Of a DNA stretch of 9,408 nt, positions 1 through 6,791 are shown piece by piece. The notes beneath the pieces were generated by a model. That model saw only the letters and a list, made by a program, of their open reading frames with translations. It was not told where the DNA came from and ran no database searches. This stretch comes from Nitratireductor sp. (GTDB lineage: Bacteria > Pseudomonadota > Alphaproteobacteria > Rhizobiales > Rhizobiaceae), in assembly GCA_020441735.1 (NCBI GenBank), contig JAGRLQ010000256.1, positions 1-9,408 of the forward strand. The letters are read 5' to 3'. Both the position numbers and the translations under genes were made by a program. Positions within the stretch are counted from its first letter, which is position 1, and every line of letters starts with the position of its first letter.

Positions 1-857
1 GGCCTGGTATAGGCGCGCAGGATTTTCCGGGCTTCATCGGCTGTCAGCAGGCCTTCGCGCACCATGGGAAAGATGTTTGCATCCCCCTCGGCGGCAAGGC
101 GTACGCCTCCGGTCAGGGTAACCAGAGCCTCTTCATGTCCCAGATGGGCCATCACGGCGATGCGGTGCTGGCCATCCTTGACATAGAATGCCCATTCACC
201 ATCGTCATCGGCGATGAAATGGCCGGTGGGAAGGTCATTGGTTTCAAGCACGCCCTGCTTTTGAAACGAGGCCAGCAGGCGGTCGAGGTGGGAGGCTTCG
301 AGTTCAAGCTTTTCGCGGCTGACGGGGCCGTGATGCTGGTGGCCATGGCTCTGCTCCAGCCCTTTTTCCGACGGCACGTTGCGGTCGAATTCGCCATCGG
401 CATATTCAATCCACGGCAATCCCTTGAGCGGCGTGTGAGGCCTGCCGGATGCAGGCAGAAAGTGCTTTTCCAGAACATCTGCGGGCTGATGGTTCTCATA
501 ATAGGCGGCCAGGGTGCCAATGCCCTCGGAAAGGTAGCGGACGAAATGATGTTCCCGCGCGGTAAAGCGAAGGGCGCCGGCATAGCGCATGCGTGCAATC
601 GGCAGGCGGATGACCGGCTGGCCGGCCAGAAAGGCAAAGCGCTGCGGCCCTTCCGTGCCGATGGCGAAGGGGTTGCCGTTTCGGTCACGCAGAAGCTCGC
701 TCTTGCTTCGTTTTGGGCTATCCCGCCCAGCAACGAGCCGCCACAGGGCAGGCGGGGTGATGTCATGCAGCGCCTTGCGGCCAGCCTTTTTGAGCCGCAA
801 GGTCATGTAGGCACGCTGGCGGGTCTTTTCGCCGGACAGTTTTTCTTCTTCCCCCAT
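1..857 (-). CDS. Uncharacterised protein with ParB-like DGxHR motif (partial, C-terminus off the window)
   Basis: This open frame runs unbroken from an ATG at 857 to the left edge, giving 285 codons with no stop, so the C-terminus is missing. The start is supported by AAGGA 8 nt upstream; an ATG three codons earlier has no usable spacing. Visible parts are a basic N-terminus (about residues 10-60), a middle section including RMRYAGALRFTAREHHFVRY (about 89-108), a His-rich stretch HGHQHH (171-176), and near residues 218-248 a DDDGEWAFYVKDGQHRIAVM block followed by LGHEE. The DGQHR segment resembles the DGxHR/GHHR motif of ParB/Srx-like folds, found in ParB proteins and many uncharacterised enzymes. 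I see no helix-turn-helix, so a chromosome-partition role is unlikely. Proteins of this look are, from memory, sometimes found near polysaccharide or glycosyltransferase genes, which is only a weak hint. No signal peptide or membrane segment is seen. Real gene: confident; function: unknown. Confidence 0.8.
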   Translation of the reverse strand, partial: MGEEEKLSGEKTRQRAYMTLRLKKAGRKALHDITPPALWRLVAGRDSPKRSKSELLRDRNGNPFAIGTEGPQRFAFLAGQPVIRLPIARMRYAGALRFTAREHHFVRYLSEGIGTLAAYYENHQPADVLEKHFLPASGRPHTPLKGLPWIEYADGEFDRNVPSEKGLEQSHGHQHHGPVSREKLELEASHLDRLLASFQKQGVLETNDLPTGHFIADDDGEWAFYVKDGQHRIAVMAHLGHEEALVTLTGGVRLAAEGDANIFPMVREGLLTADEARKILRAYTR

Positions 858-952
858 AGACTGCATCCTTGGCGGTTTGGAATGCGATTGCAATGCCCTG
901 ATATCGCGGCGGGTTCAAGCATCCTTCCATGGTGAAGCAGCCAGGGCACTGA

Positions 953-968
953 TATGAAAAACTTCATA
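953..968. repeat. Inverted repeat in the chrA divergent intergenic region, possible operator
   Basis: TATGAA and TTCATA are perfect 6-bp inverted arms separated by 4 nt (AAAC). The element lies between two divergent genes, 60 bp before the chrA ATG and 95 bp before the ATG of the left-hand gene. It also overlaps the start of the possible leader ORF at 954. Position and symmetry fit a regulator binding site, but no cognate regulator is encoded in the window. The arms are AT-rich and short, so chance cannot be excluded. Confidence 0.3.
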
Positions 969-1025
969 CAAATGCTTACAAGGTTTGCGGCTCACAAATC
1001 AGCCGAAAAAGCCAACCGGTTTTGA
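954..1025 (+). CDS. Possible 23-aa leader peptide ORF upstream of chrA
   Basis: ATG at 954 opens 23 codons ending in TGA at 1023-1025. It is preceded by AGGG at 7 nt spacing, a better ribosome site than anything in front of chrA. The predicted peptide is basic and begins MKNFIQM. It is in the same frame as chrA, with only one codon (CCG) between its stop and the chrA ATG. This arrangement would allow terminating ribosomes to reinitiate on chrA, which itself lacks a Shine-Dalgarno sequence. Alternatives are a chance ORF in a 171-bp intergenic region, or a chrA N-terminal extension cut by a nonsense mutation. The latter is less likely because chrA is already full length from 1029. Confidence 0.35.
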   Translation: MKNFIQMLTRFAAHKSAEKANRF

Positions 1026-1028
1026 CCG

Positions 1029-2333
1029 ATGCACCAGAACGACGTGACTTCGACTACTGCTTCCATTGGTGAACTTGTCCGTACCTTCGGCAAGATCGGC
1101 GTTCTGTCCTTTGGCGGACCGGCAGGACAGATCGCGCTGATGCATCGCATGCTGGTTGAGGAAAAGGGCTGGCTCGACGAGCAGCGCTTCCTGCAGGCGC
1201 TCAATTTCTGCATGCTGTTGCCGGGGCCGGAGGCGATGCAGCTTGCAACCTATTCGGGCTGGCTGCTGCGCGGTATTCCGGGCGGGCTGATTGCCGGCTT
1301 GTTGTTCGTGTTGCCCGGAGCCCTGGTTCTGGTCTGCCTTTCTGCAATCTACGTTCATTTCGGTGAGGTGCCGTATGTGGAGGGTGCGCTGTTCGGCCTC
1401 AAGGCGGCCGTGCTGGCAATCGTCGTTCAGGCACTTGTAAAGGTTGCCGGCAGGGCCTTGAAAGGCGCGGTACATTACTGCGTTGCATTAGCTGCGCTTG
1501 TTGCGCTGATGGTGTTCAATATCCCCTTTCCGCTGGTCATTCTCGGTGCTGCAATCCTGGGAGCATTTTTGCCGGGGGTTTTCTTTCCACGGGGAAAAGC
1601 AGATGAGGATGAGCAGGCGCCGGTTTCCCTGACGCTTTCAGGCGTACTGCTCTGCGCGGGGCTGGTTGTCTGGTTTCTGCCAGTGCTTGCACTTTATCAG
1701 GTCTTTGGACCTGGCACGTTTTTCGATCAGTCGGTCTTTTTCTCGAAGGCAGCGGTGGTGACCTTTGGCGGCGCTTATGCGGTGCTTGCCTATGTCGGGC
1801 AGCAGGCAGTCGAAATCTATCACTGGCTGATGCCGGAGGAGATGCTGGCAGGCCTCGGGCTTGCCGAGACGACACCGGGGCCACTGATCCTGGTGCTCGT
1901 GTTTGTCGGTTTCGTCGGCGCCTTCCGCGATGCCGGCGGCCTTGATCCGCTCATGGGCGGGCTGCTCGGCGCGCTGATCACCTTATGGGTGACCTTTGTT
2001 CCCTGCTTCCTGTGGATATTTCTGGGTGCGCCCTTCATGGAGCGGTTGCGCGCCAACCCGCTGCTGGCCGGCGCGCTGGCGGCAATAACCGCGGCTGTGA
2101 CCGGTGTGATGGCGAACCTGGCCATCTGGTTCGGTTTTCACGTGCTGTTCGGCGAGGTCCGGCGGGTTTCCTTCGGCATGGCGGCGCTGGACCTGCCGGT
2201 GCCGGCAAGCGCCAACCTGGCCGCGTTTGCAATCGCGCTTTGTGCCGGGTTGTGGCTGTGGCGTGGTGGCGGGGTACCAAGCGTTCTCGCTGCGGCACTT
2301 TCTGCCGGGATAGCGATCAGGCTTCTTGCCTGA
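1029..2333 (+). CDS. chrA: Chromate transporter ChrA (CHR family, two-domain)
   Basis: The gene encodes a 434-residue inner-membrane protein of the CHR superfamily, whose characterised members expel chromate from the cytoplasm. Both CHR half-domains are visible. The N-terminal half has FGGPAGQIALMH (28-39) and CMLLPGPEAMQLATYSGW (61-78); the C-terminal half has TFGGAYAVLAYV (245-256) and ETTPGPLI (280-287). Hydrophobic segments fill the rest, roughly ten or more membrane spans, with a charged loop near 187-197 separating the halves. Length is normal for long-chain CHR proteins. A TGA lies two codons upstream in frame, so 1029 is the first possible start; no good Shine-Dalgarno precedes it, and GTG at 1044 is an alternative. 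No chrB or other chromate-responsive regulator adjoins it. It converges on the DUF992 gene with a 5-bp gap. Family assignment is firm; chromate as true substrate is inferred from homology. Confidence 0.95.
   Translation: MHQNDVTSTTASIGELVRTFGKIGVLSFGGPAGQIALMHRMLVEEKGWLDEQRFLQALNFCMLLPGPEAMQLATYSGWLLRGIPGGLIAGLLFVLPGALVLVCLSAIYVHFGEVPYVEGALFGLKAAVLAIVVQALVKVAGRALKGAVHYCVALAALVALMVFNIPFPLVILGAAILGAFLPGVFFPRGKADEDEQAPVSLTLSGVLLCAGLVVWFLPVLALYQVFGPGTFFDQSVFFSKAAVVTFGGAYAVLAYVGQQAVEIYHWLMPEEMLAGLGLAETTPGPLILVLVFVGFVGAFRDAGGLDPLMGGLLGALITLWVTFVPCFLWIFLGAPFMERLRANPLLAGALAAITAAVTGVMANLAIWFGFHVLFGEVRRVSFGMAALDLPVPASANLAAFAIALCAGLWLWRGGGVPSVLAAALSAGIAIRLLA
2317..2333. terminator. Hairpin at the chrA / DUF992 convergent junction, weak terminator candidate
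   Basis: TCAGGC and GCCTGA form a perfect 6-bp stem around the loop TTCTT, and the right arm includes the chrA stop codon. The site sits exactly where two convergent genes meet, a place where a shared terminator is expected. Neither side has a clear T-tract (GGTGATTATT on the plus side), so it may act only weakly, with Rho, or not at all. Confidence 0.35.
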
Positions 2334-2338
2334 GGTGA

Positions 2339-2872
2339 TTATTGGGCGGCTTCCGGCTCGCCTTCCCCATCCTGGGGCGCGACGGCCACCTGCTGCAATT
2401 GCATGCGGGTGATGCCGATGGCGATGTTGATGCCTTTCTGCTTGGCGATCTGCACCGGCTGCAGGGCAAAATCTTCCGACAGCCCGCCGATCAGAACGCT
2501 GGCGCCAAGGCCGAAGGCGACGCTGGCATTGGCTGAAGCTCCGGCGAAATTGCCGGCCAGCGAGCCGGGCGCATAGGTCTTGCCGGTCGCAACGAAGACA
2601 TCCCAGACCATGAGGGATTCCTCGGTGAAACCGATGTCGACGCCGTATTTCGTCAGTTCGCCGACATAGTGCTCCAGCGCCTCGTCATCCTCGCCATAAA
2701 GGACGCAGCTTACGTCCTTGGTTGAGCCGACAATATAGCTGCCGCCGGCATCGACGAAGCACTCCAGTGTGCCGACCTTGCTGGCATCGGCTCGCACTGA
2801 CTGGACGGGAAAGAGGATAGCGGCGAGCGCCAGGGGCAGAATGGCGAAGCTTGCTGCGTTGCGCCGGGTCAT
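2339..2872 (-). CDS. DUF992 family exported protein
   Basis: This 177-residue protein begins with a basic n-region (MTRRN), a hydrophobic stretch to about residue 22, and a plausible signal peptidase I site after VRA at 28, so the mature protein should be periplasmic. The mature part matches the DUF992 pattern as I know it: GTLEC (34-38), a glycine-rich VGSTKDVSC segment (48-56), YGVDIGF (76-82), LMVWDVF (87-93), then alanine/glycine-rich LAGNFAGASANASVAFGLGA (105-124) and an LQPV region near 137. Cys38 and Cys56 could form a disulfide. The acidic C-tail is disordered-looking. The family is common in Rhizobiales and has no established function. Its ATG is 8 nt after the prs stop, with no good Shine-Dalgarno, suggesting co-transcription and translational coupling with prs. 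Functional partnership with Prs is not implied. Confidence 0.9.
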   Translation of the reverse strand: MTRRNAASFAILPLALAAILFPVQSVRADASKVGTLECFVDAGGSYIVGSTKDVSCVLYGEDDEALEHYVGELTKYGVDIGFTEESLMVWDVFVATGKTYAPGSLAGNFAGASANASVAFGLGASVLIGGLSEDFALQPVQIAKQKGINIAIGITRMQLQQVAVAPQDGEGEPEAAQ

Positions 2873-2880
2873 GATCGCGC

Positions 2881-3813
2881 CTAGTCGAACAGGCTGGAAA
2901 CCGATTTTTCCAGCGCGGTTCTCTGGATTGCCTCGCCGACCAGTTCTGCGACGGAAACGACGCGGATGTTGTGCGCGGTTTCCACGGCGGAGGTAGGCTC
3001 AATGGAATCCGTAATCACCAGTTCCTTGAGCTTTGAGGAGGTGATGCGCGAAACCGCCCCGCCCGACAATACGCCGTGGGTGATGTAGGCGGTGACGCTG
3101 GTTGCCCCCTTGTTCAGCAGTGCTTCGGCTGCATTGCAAAGCGTTCCGCCCGAATCGATGATATCGTCGATCAGCACGCAGTCCTTGCCCTCCACGTCGC
3201 CAATCACGTTCATCACTTCGGATTCGCCGGGTCTGTCGCGGCGCTTGTCGACGATGGCGAGCATGGAATCGAGCCGCTTTGCCAGCGCGCGGGCACGTAC
3301 CACGCCGCCGACATCGGGGGAGACGACCATGACGTTTTCAAGCGCGTAGTTTTCCTTCACGTCGCGGGCCAGAACCGGTACGGCGAAAAGGTTGTCGGTG
3401 GGGATGTCGAAAAAGCCCTGAATCTGCGCAGCGTGAAGGTCTAGGGTCAGAATGCGGTCGGCACCGGCGGTGGTGATCAGATTGGCGACGACCTTGGCCG
3501 AAATCGGGGTGCGCGGGCCGGGCTTTCTGTCCTGCCGGGCATAGCCGAAATAGGGCAACACCGCTGTAATCCGCCGCGCGGAAGCCCGCCGCAAGGCATC
3601 GATCATGATCAGCAGTTCCATCAGGTGATCGTTGGCGGGATAGGAAGTGGACTGAAGGATGAAGCAGTCCTCGCCGCGGACGTTCTCCAGGATCTCGATA
3701 AAAATCTCCTGATCGGCAAAACGGCGGACGTTTGCCTTTCCGAGCGGGGTGTCGAGATAGTTGCAGATGTGCCCGGCGAGCGAGCGGTTTGAATTGCCTG
3801 CAAACAGTTTCAT
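2881..3813 (-). CDS. prs: Ribose-phosphate pyrophosphokinase (PRPP synthetase)
   Basis: Prs transfers pyrophosphate from ATP to ribose 5-phosphate, making PRPP for purine, pyrimidine, NAD, histidine and tryptophan synthesis in the cytoplasm. From the chosen ATG the protein is 310 residues, close to the usual bacterial length. Key motifs are present: the ATP-binding flexible loop YFGYARQDRKPGPRTP (88-103), LDLHAAQIQGFF (124-135), the VSPDVGGVVRA segment (164-174), KRRDRPGESEV (190-200), and the PRPP loop VLIDDIIDSGGT (213-224). The frame stays open upstream to an ATG at 3930, which would add 39 residues. I reject that start because the extension does not resemble the family and contains a strong promoter (3871-3899). 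The ribosome site before 3813 is weak (GGGCTGG). The gene is followed after 8 nt by the DUF992 gene. Confidence 0.97.
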   Translation of the reverse strand: MKLFAGNSNRSLAGHICNYLDTPLGKANVRRFADQEIFIEILENVRGEDCFILQSTSYPANDHLMELLIMIDALRRASARRITAVLPYFGYARQDRKPGPRTPISAKVVANLITTAGADRILTLDLHAAQIQGFFDIPTDNLFAVPVLARDVKENYALENVMVVSPDVGGVVRARALAKRLDSMLAIVDKRRDRPGESEVMNVIGDVEGKDCVLIDDIIDSGGTLCNAAEALLNKGATSVTAYITHGVLSGGAVSRITSSKLKELVITDSIEPTSAVETAHNIRVVSVAELVGEAIQRTALEKSVSSLFD

Positions 3814-3870
3814 GAAGCCAGCCCGGTTTGCCGATGGGGGTGCGCTTTGCCCGTAGTCTGTTGGGGAAGG

Positions 3871-3899
3871 TCTATAGGCGAAGCAGCGCGATGCTTCAA
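3871..3899 (-). promoter_or_regulatory. Sigma70-type promoter for prs
   Basis: On the minus strand, TTGAAG (3899-3894) and TATAGA (3876-3871) are separated by exactly 17 nt. Transcription would start near 3864, giving a 5' leader of about 50 nt before the prs ATG at 3813. This is the best promoter match I found in the window. It suggests that prs-DUF992 is transcribed independently of the lgt-led genes upstream, though read-through from them remains possible. Confidence 0.65.
3880..3897. repeat. Palindrome inside the prs promoter spacer, possible operator
   Basis: GAAGCA and TGCTTC are perfect 6-bp inverted arms with a 6-nt centre (GCGCGA), lying between and partly over the -35 element of the prs promoter. 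In addition, GCGCGAT occurs at 3886-3892 and again at 3901-3907, one phase of 15 bp apart. A protein binding here would block RNA polymerase. No regulator is identified, so an operator role is inference. Confidence 0.35.
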
Positions 3900-3986
3900 T
3901 GCGCGATTGACGGCCAATCCGCCGTAACAAGCATTAAACTGTAGAAAACTTCGGAAGAAAGCAGGCCGCAGCCGCCGGGGCTTACC

Positions 3987-4610
3987 TCACCGGGTGGAGA
4001 GCCAGCTTTTCAACTGCGCCATGGTGGTTTGTGCGACCCGGTCCAGCATTTGCGGCGTAACCGCTGACCAGGGGTCGGAACTGCGCCCACCTGCCTGTTC
4101 CTGGCCATTGATGCGGTAGACGCGCTTGTTGTTGCGGTCGAGAATGTCCCAGACATAGACCAGCAGGGTTCCCGAACCATCCTCGAGTGCCGAGAAATAT
4201 CCCTTTACCTGGTAGGCCGCGCCCTGCTGGACAGAACCGACAACCGGCACGCCCTGGCGCTGTGCCTCGCTGCGGATAGAGCGGGCGAGGTTTGTGACGG
4301 CGGTTTGCGGGGCGTTGGAAACCGGCAGGAAGGTGACAGATCTGCCGGCGGGAAGCGCGGCGGTCTGCTGACCCGCAGGATCGGTGGCGGCGCCATCAAG
4401 CGTTGCCGTTCCGCCGCTGACATCCCCTGGCTGTGTGCCGACTGACTGGGAAGGCTGCGGCGTGGCAGCGCTTTGAAGGCCCTCGGTCAGCGATCCGGAG
4501 TTGCAGGCACTCAGCACGGCCAGCGCCATGATCATGACGAGAATTGAGATAGCTCTGCCGGCAACCGGCGAGAACCAGGTTGAAAAGGTTATATCGTGAG
4601 CTTGCCGCAT
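3987..4610 (-). CDS. Predicted lipoprotein, function unknown
   Basis: The 207-residue product has a signal peptide with a hydrophobic core (about 19-32) and a lipobox LSAC with the acylated cysteine at residue 36, so it should be processed by Lgt and signal peptidase II. The n-region is rather long, but the ATG at 4610 has AGGA at 8 nt spacing, which supports this start over the internal methionines at 26 and 28. Residues 37-90 are rich in S, T, G, Q, A and P and look like a flexible linker. Residues 90-207 form the probable folded domain, including VTFLPVSNAP, GAAYQVKGYFSAL (about 130-142), LLVYVWDILDRNNKRVYRI and a helical C-terminus. I do not recognise a named domain. It lies 158 bp after the M24-like gene and 173 bp before prs. 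Confidence 0.88.
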   Translation of the reverse strand: MRQAHDITFSTWFSPVAGRAISILVMIMALAVLSACNSGSLTEGLQSAATPQPSQSVGTQPGDVSGGTATLDGAATDPAGQQTAALPAGRSVTFLPVSNAPQTAVTNLARSIRSEAQRQGVPVVGSVQQGAAYQVKGYFSALEDGSGTLLVYVWDILDRNNKRVYRINGQEQAGGRSSDPWSAVTPQMLDRVAQTTMAQLKSWLSTR

Positions 4611-4661
4611 CCCCGAATTCCTGCACGCTTGTTGCCCGTTTCCACCAGACGGACATTCACC

Positions 4662-4693
4662 GGCGGGATCCGCCTTGCCGCGGTTCCCGGCAA
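4662..4693. repeat. Two adjacent small hairpins between the M24-like and lipoprotein genes
   Basis: GGCGG-GAT-CCGCC (4662-4674) is directly followed by TTGCCG-(7 nt)-CGGCAA (4675-4693). They lie in the 158-bp gap upstream of the lipoprotein gene and downstream of the M24-like gene. There is no T-tract on the minus strand, so this is not a standard intrinsic terminator; mRNA processing or a partial attenuator is possible. I see no convincing promoter in the same gap. Confidence 0.3.
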
Positions 4694-4768
4694 AACACTA
4701 CGATGTTCCGAGCCATGCTGCCGCCCCTTGGCGAGAATCACCGTGTGTGCCTTTGCCCATTCTTGCCG

Positions 4769-5920
4769 TTAACAGCGGATCAGGTCAATTTCGTGGCGGG
4801 AAAGGCAAACAGGGCCCTTGCGCGTGGCGATGTAGCTGCGGCCCAGCGTCATTGCCGTCCTTGAATCGCTGTCGGCGATGATCATGTGGTGAAACAGAAC
4901 CATGTTTTCCTCGATCACCGTCGGATTGCCCTCATAGATCATCGGCGGATCCATCCAGCAGGGCGTGAAGGACGCCCCCATGGAATAGCCGCAGGCGTTG
5001 AGGCGATGTTCGCGCAGGCCTGCCTCGTCGAGCGTCTTGGCATGGGCATCGAACATGTCGCCGAAGGTGTTGCCGACTTGCATGGCGCCTGCCACCGCAT
5101 TGAGTGCATCGCGGCTTGCCTCGTAGAGTTGCAAATGGCGTTTCTTCGGCTTGCCGATGATGATCGTGCGCATCATGGCGGCATGATAGTGACGGTAGGC
5201 ACCGGCCCATTCGAGTGTCAGTTGGTCGTTCTTTGATAGCTTGCGGCGGCCCGACTTGTAGCGGCAGAGCAGGGCATCTGCGCCCGAGCCGATGATGAAT
5301 TCATTGCCGGCATAGTCGCCACCCTTCGAGAAGATTGCCGAATGCATGGCAGCGAGAATGTCGCCCTCATCGGCGCCGGCGCGGGTTGCGGCAATGGCTG
5401 CATCCAGCGCATCATCAGCCAGTTCGCCCGCCCTGCGGATGTACTTCAGCTCGGCAGGCGATTTCACCATGCGTAGCGTGTCGACCATCAGGGAGTGATC
5501 TTCGAGCCTGGCAAAACCGCGCAGAATGCGGTTGATCGCGTCGCCGTAAAAGCCGTTGAGCCCTACCGTCTTGCGCTCAATGCCGAGGATCTTGCCCTTG
5601 TAGCCAAGGTTTTCGAGGGTTTGCTTCAAATCCTTTTCCGGCTGCGCCTTGCCATGGTCGCGCCAGATGCGGATGTCCTCGACGATGGAAGTGTGCTGGG
5701 CCTGACGCAGATCGGGCGCACGGGTCAGTAGGGTAATGTCGCCCTTTGCGGAAACGATCATGCACTGGAAGAAGCAGTAGCCGAAGGTGTCATAGCCGGT
5801 CAGCCAGTACATGCTTTCCTGGGCAAACAGCAACATGCCATCAAGCCTGGCCTTTTTCATTTCGGCCTTGAGGCGCTCCATGCGGGCGGCATATTCCTTG
5901 TGGGAGAAGTGAAGCGCCAT
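4769..5920 (-). CDS. M24 / creatinase-fold protein lacking the usual metal ligands
   Basis: The 383-residue protein has the two-domain layout of the aminopeptidase P/creatinase group: an N-terminal creatinase-like domain (about 1-150, with YWLTGYDTFGY at 38-48) and a C-terminal pita-bread domain (about 155-383). By eye, the five metal-ligand positions of M24 peptidases are all replaced. In LEWAG (236-240) and AAMMRT (247-252) the two aspartates become W238 and A248; the GHG histidine becomes Y312 in GYSMG; the EPG glutamate becomes a histidine in FHHM (343-346); the last RIED glutamate is lost near 358. The usual HY motif reads CRY (219-221). This fits a metal-independent hydrolase, as in creatinase, or a non-peptidase. 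The start has AGGA at 6 nt spacing, and the gene follows pgeF by 27 nt, so they are probably co-transcribed. Automatic naming as Xaa-Pro aminopeptidase would be misleading. Confidence 0.92.
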   Translation of the reverse strand: MALHFSHKEYAARMERLKAEMKKARLDGMLLFAQESMYWLTGYDTFGYCFFQCMIVSAKGDITLLTRAPDLRQAQHTSIVEDIRIWRDHGKAQPEKDLKQTLENLGYKGKILGIERKTVGLNGFYGDAINRILRGFARLEDHSLMVDTLRMVKSPAELKYIRRAGELADDALDAAIAATRAGADEGDILAAMHSAIFSKGGDYAGNEFIIGSGADALLCRYKSGRRKLSKNDQLTLEWAGAYRHYHAAMMRTIIIGKPKKRHLQLYEASRDALNAVAGAMQVGNTFGDMFDAHAKTLDEAGLREHRLNACGYSMGASFTPCWMDPPMIYEGNPTVIEENMVLFHHMIIADSDSRTAMTLGRSYIATRKGPVCLSRHEIDLIRC

Positions 5921-5947
5921 GGCCTGTCCTTTTCTGTGCGGTAAAGC

Positions 5948-6730
5948 CTATGCGAGGCAGATTGCCGAGATCTGCCGCCCGTAGTCCAGCTCTTTGCGAT
6001 GGGTGGTGCGGCGGTAGGAGAAGAAGCGATCCTCGTCGGCATAGGTGCATTCCCCTGTCCATTCGGCAGCGATGCCGAAACCCTTCAGGCGGCTGACGAT
6101 ATAGCCGGGCAGGTCGAACATGGCGTGGCCTTCGTTCCCGGATGGAGCAAGCCAGCGGTCATTGGCGGGATCAAGCGCCATCAGCCGGTCAACAAATTCC
6201 GGGCCGACCTCGTAATTGGCCTGACTGATGGTGGGGCCGAGCACGGCGCGGATGTTTTCGCGCTTCGCACCGAGCGCTTCCATGGCCATTACCGTGTTTT
6301 CCAGAATGCCGCCGGTGGCGCCTTTCCAGCCGGCATGGGCAGCGCCAACGACGCCCCTTTCAGCATCGGCAAACAGCAACGGTCCGCAATCTGCCGTCAG
6401 GATGGCAATGGCAATACCCGGCGTTGCGGTAACGAGCGCATCGCTTTTGGGTCGGTCGCCGGACGGGGCCTTGTCGATCTCCAGCACGCTGCTTGAATGG
6501 ATCTGGTAAAGCGTCGCCAGGTTTTGCGGTGCCACATCGAGGTGGGCTGCAACGCGGCGGCGGTTTTCCAACACTTTTTCGCGCTCGTCTTCTGAGCCCA
6601 TGCCGGTATTGAGACCGCGATAGATGCCATCCGAAACGCCGCCTTCACGGGTGAAGAAGCCATGTCGGATGTTGTTGCCGGCAAGCGTTTGTGCGGTGAC
6701 GGGGTTTGGTTCGGCCTTGCCTTGGTTCAT
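5948..6730 (-). CDS. pgeF: PgeF / YfiH family peptidoglycan editing factor (multicopper polyphenol oxidase domain)
   Basis: The product has 260 residues from the ATG at 6730. Family members are Zn-binding cytoplasmic enzymes: E. coli YfiH (PgeF) removes L-Ser wrongly ligated to UDP-MurNAc in place of L-Ala, and homologues act as purine nucleoside phosphorylase/adenosine deaminase. Hallmarks present are HGFFTREGGVS (23-33), QIHSS with His78, TADCGPLLF with Cys115, AHAGWKG with His132, LGPTISQANYEVG (164-176) and FSYRR near the end, so the His-Cys-His metal site is intact. The frame extends to an ATG at 6808, which would add 26 residues and overlap the methyltransferase gene by 17 nt. I prefer 6730 because the extension is polar and non-family-like, but AGGA sits only 1 nt before that ATG, so the start is uncertain. 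The copper/laccase name is historical. Confidence 0.93.
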   Translation of the reverse strand: MNQGKAEPNPVTAQTLAGNNIRHGFFTREGGVSDGIYRGLNTGMGSEDEREKVLENRRRVAAHLDVAPQNLATLYQIHSSSVLEIDKAPSGDRPKSDALVTATPGIAIAILTADCGPLLFADAERGVVGAAHAGWKGATGGILENTVMAMEALGAKRENIRAVLGPTISQANYEVGPEFVDRLMALDPANDRWLAPSGNEGHAMFDLPGYIVSRLKGFGIAAEWTGECTYADEDRFFSYRRTTHRKELDYGRQISAICLA

Positions 6731-6791
6731 TTCCTGCCCGGATTTCTGGCACTTTTGATCCGGCGATGTTTCGTTGCCGCGACGCTGCCTG

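Noticed and set aside
135..935. Long plus-strand frame of 266 codons
   Set aside because: It is antisense to the DGxHR-motif gene, whose minus-strand frame has a good ribosome site and coherent protein features. The plus frame has no recognisable domain and is a shadow in GC-rich DNA.
3814..3930. N-terminal 39-residue extension of Prs
   Set aside because: It lies across the prs promoter and is unlike the family N-terminus; the 310-residue form is standard.
4681..4693. Intrinsic terminator between the M24-like and lipoprotein genes
   Set aside because: The hairpin is not followed by a T-tract on the minus strand.
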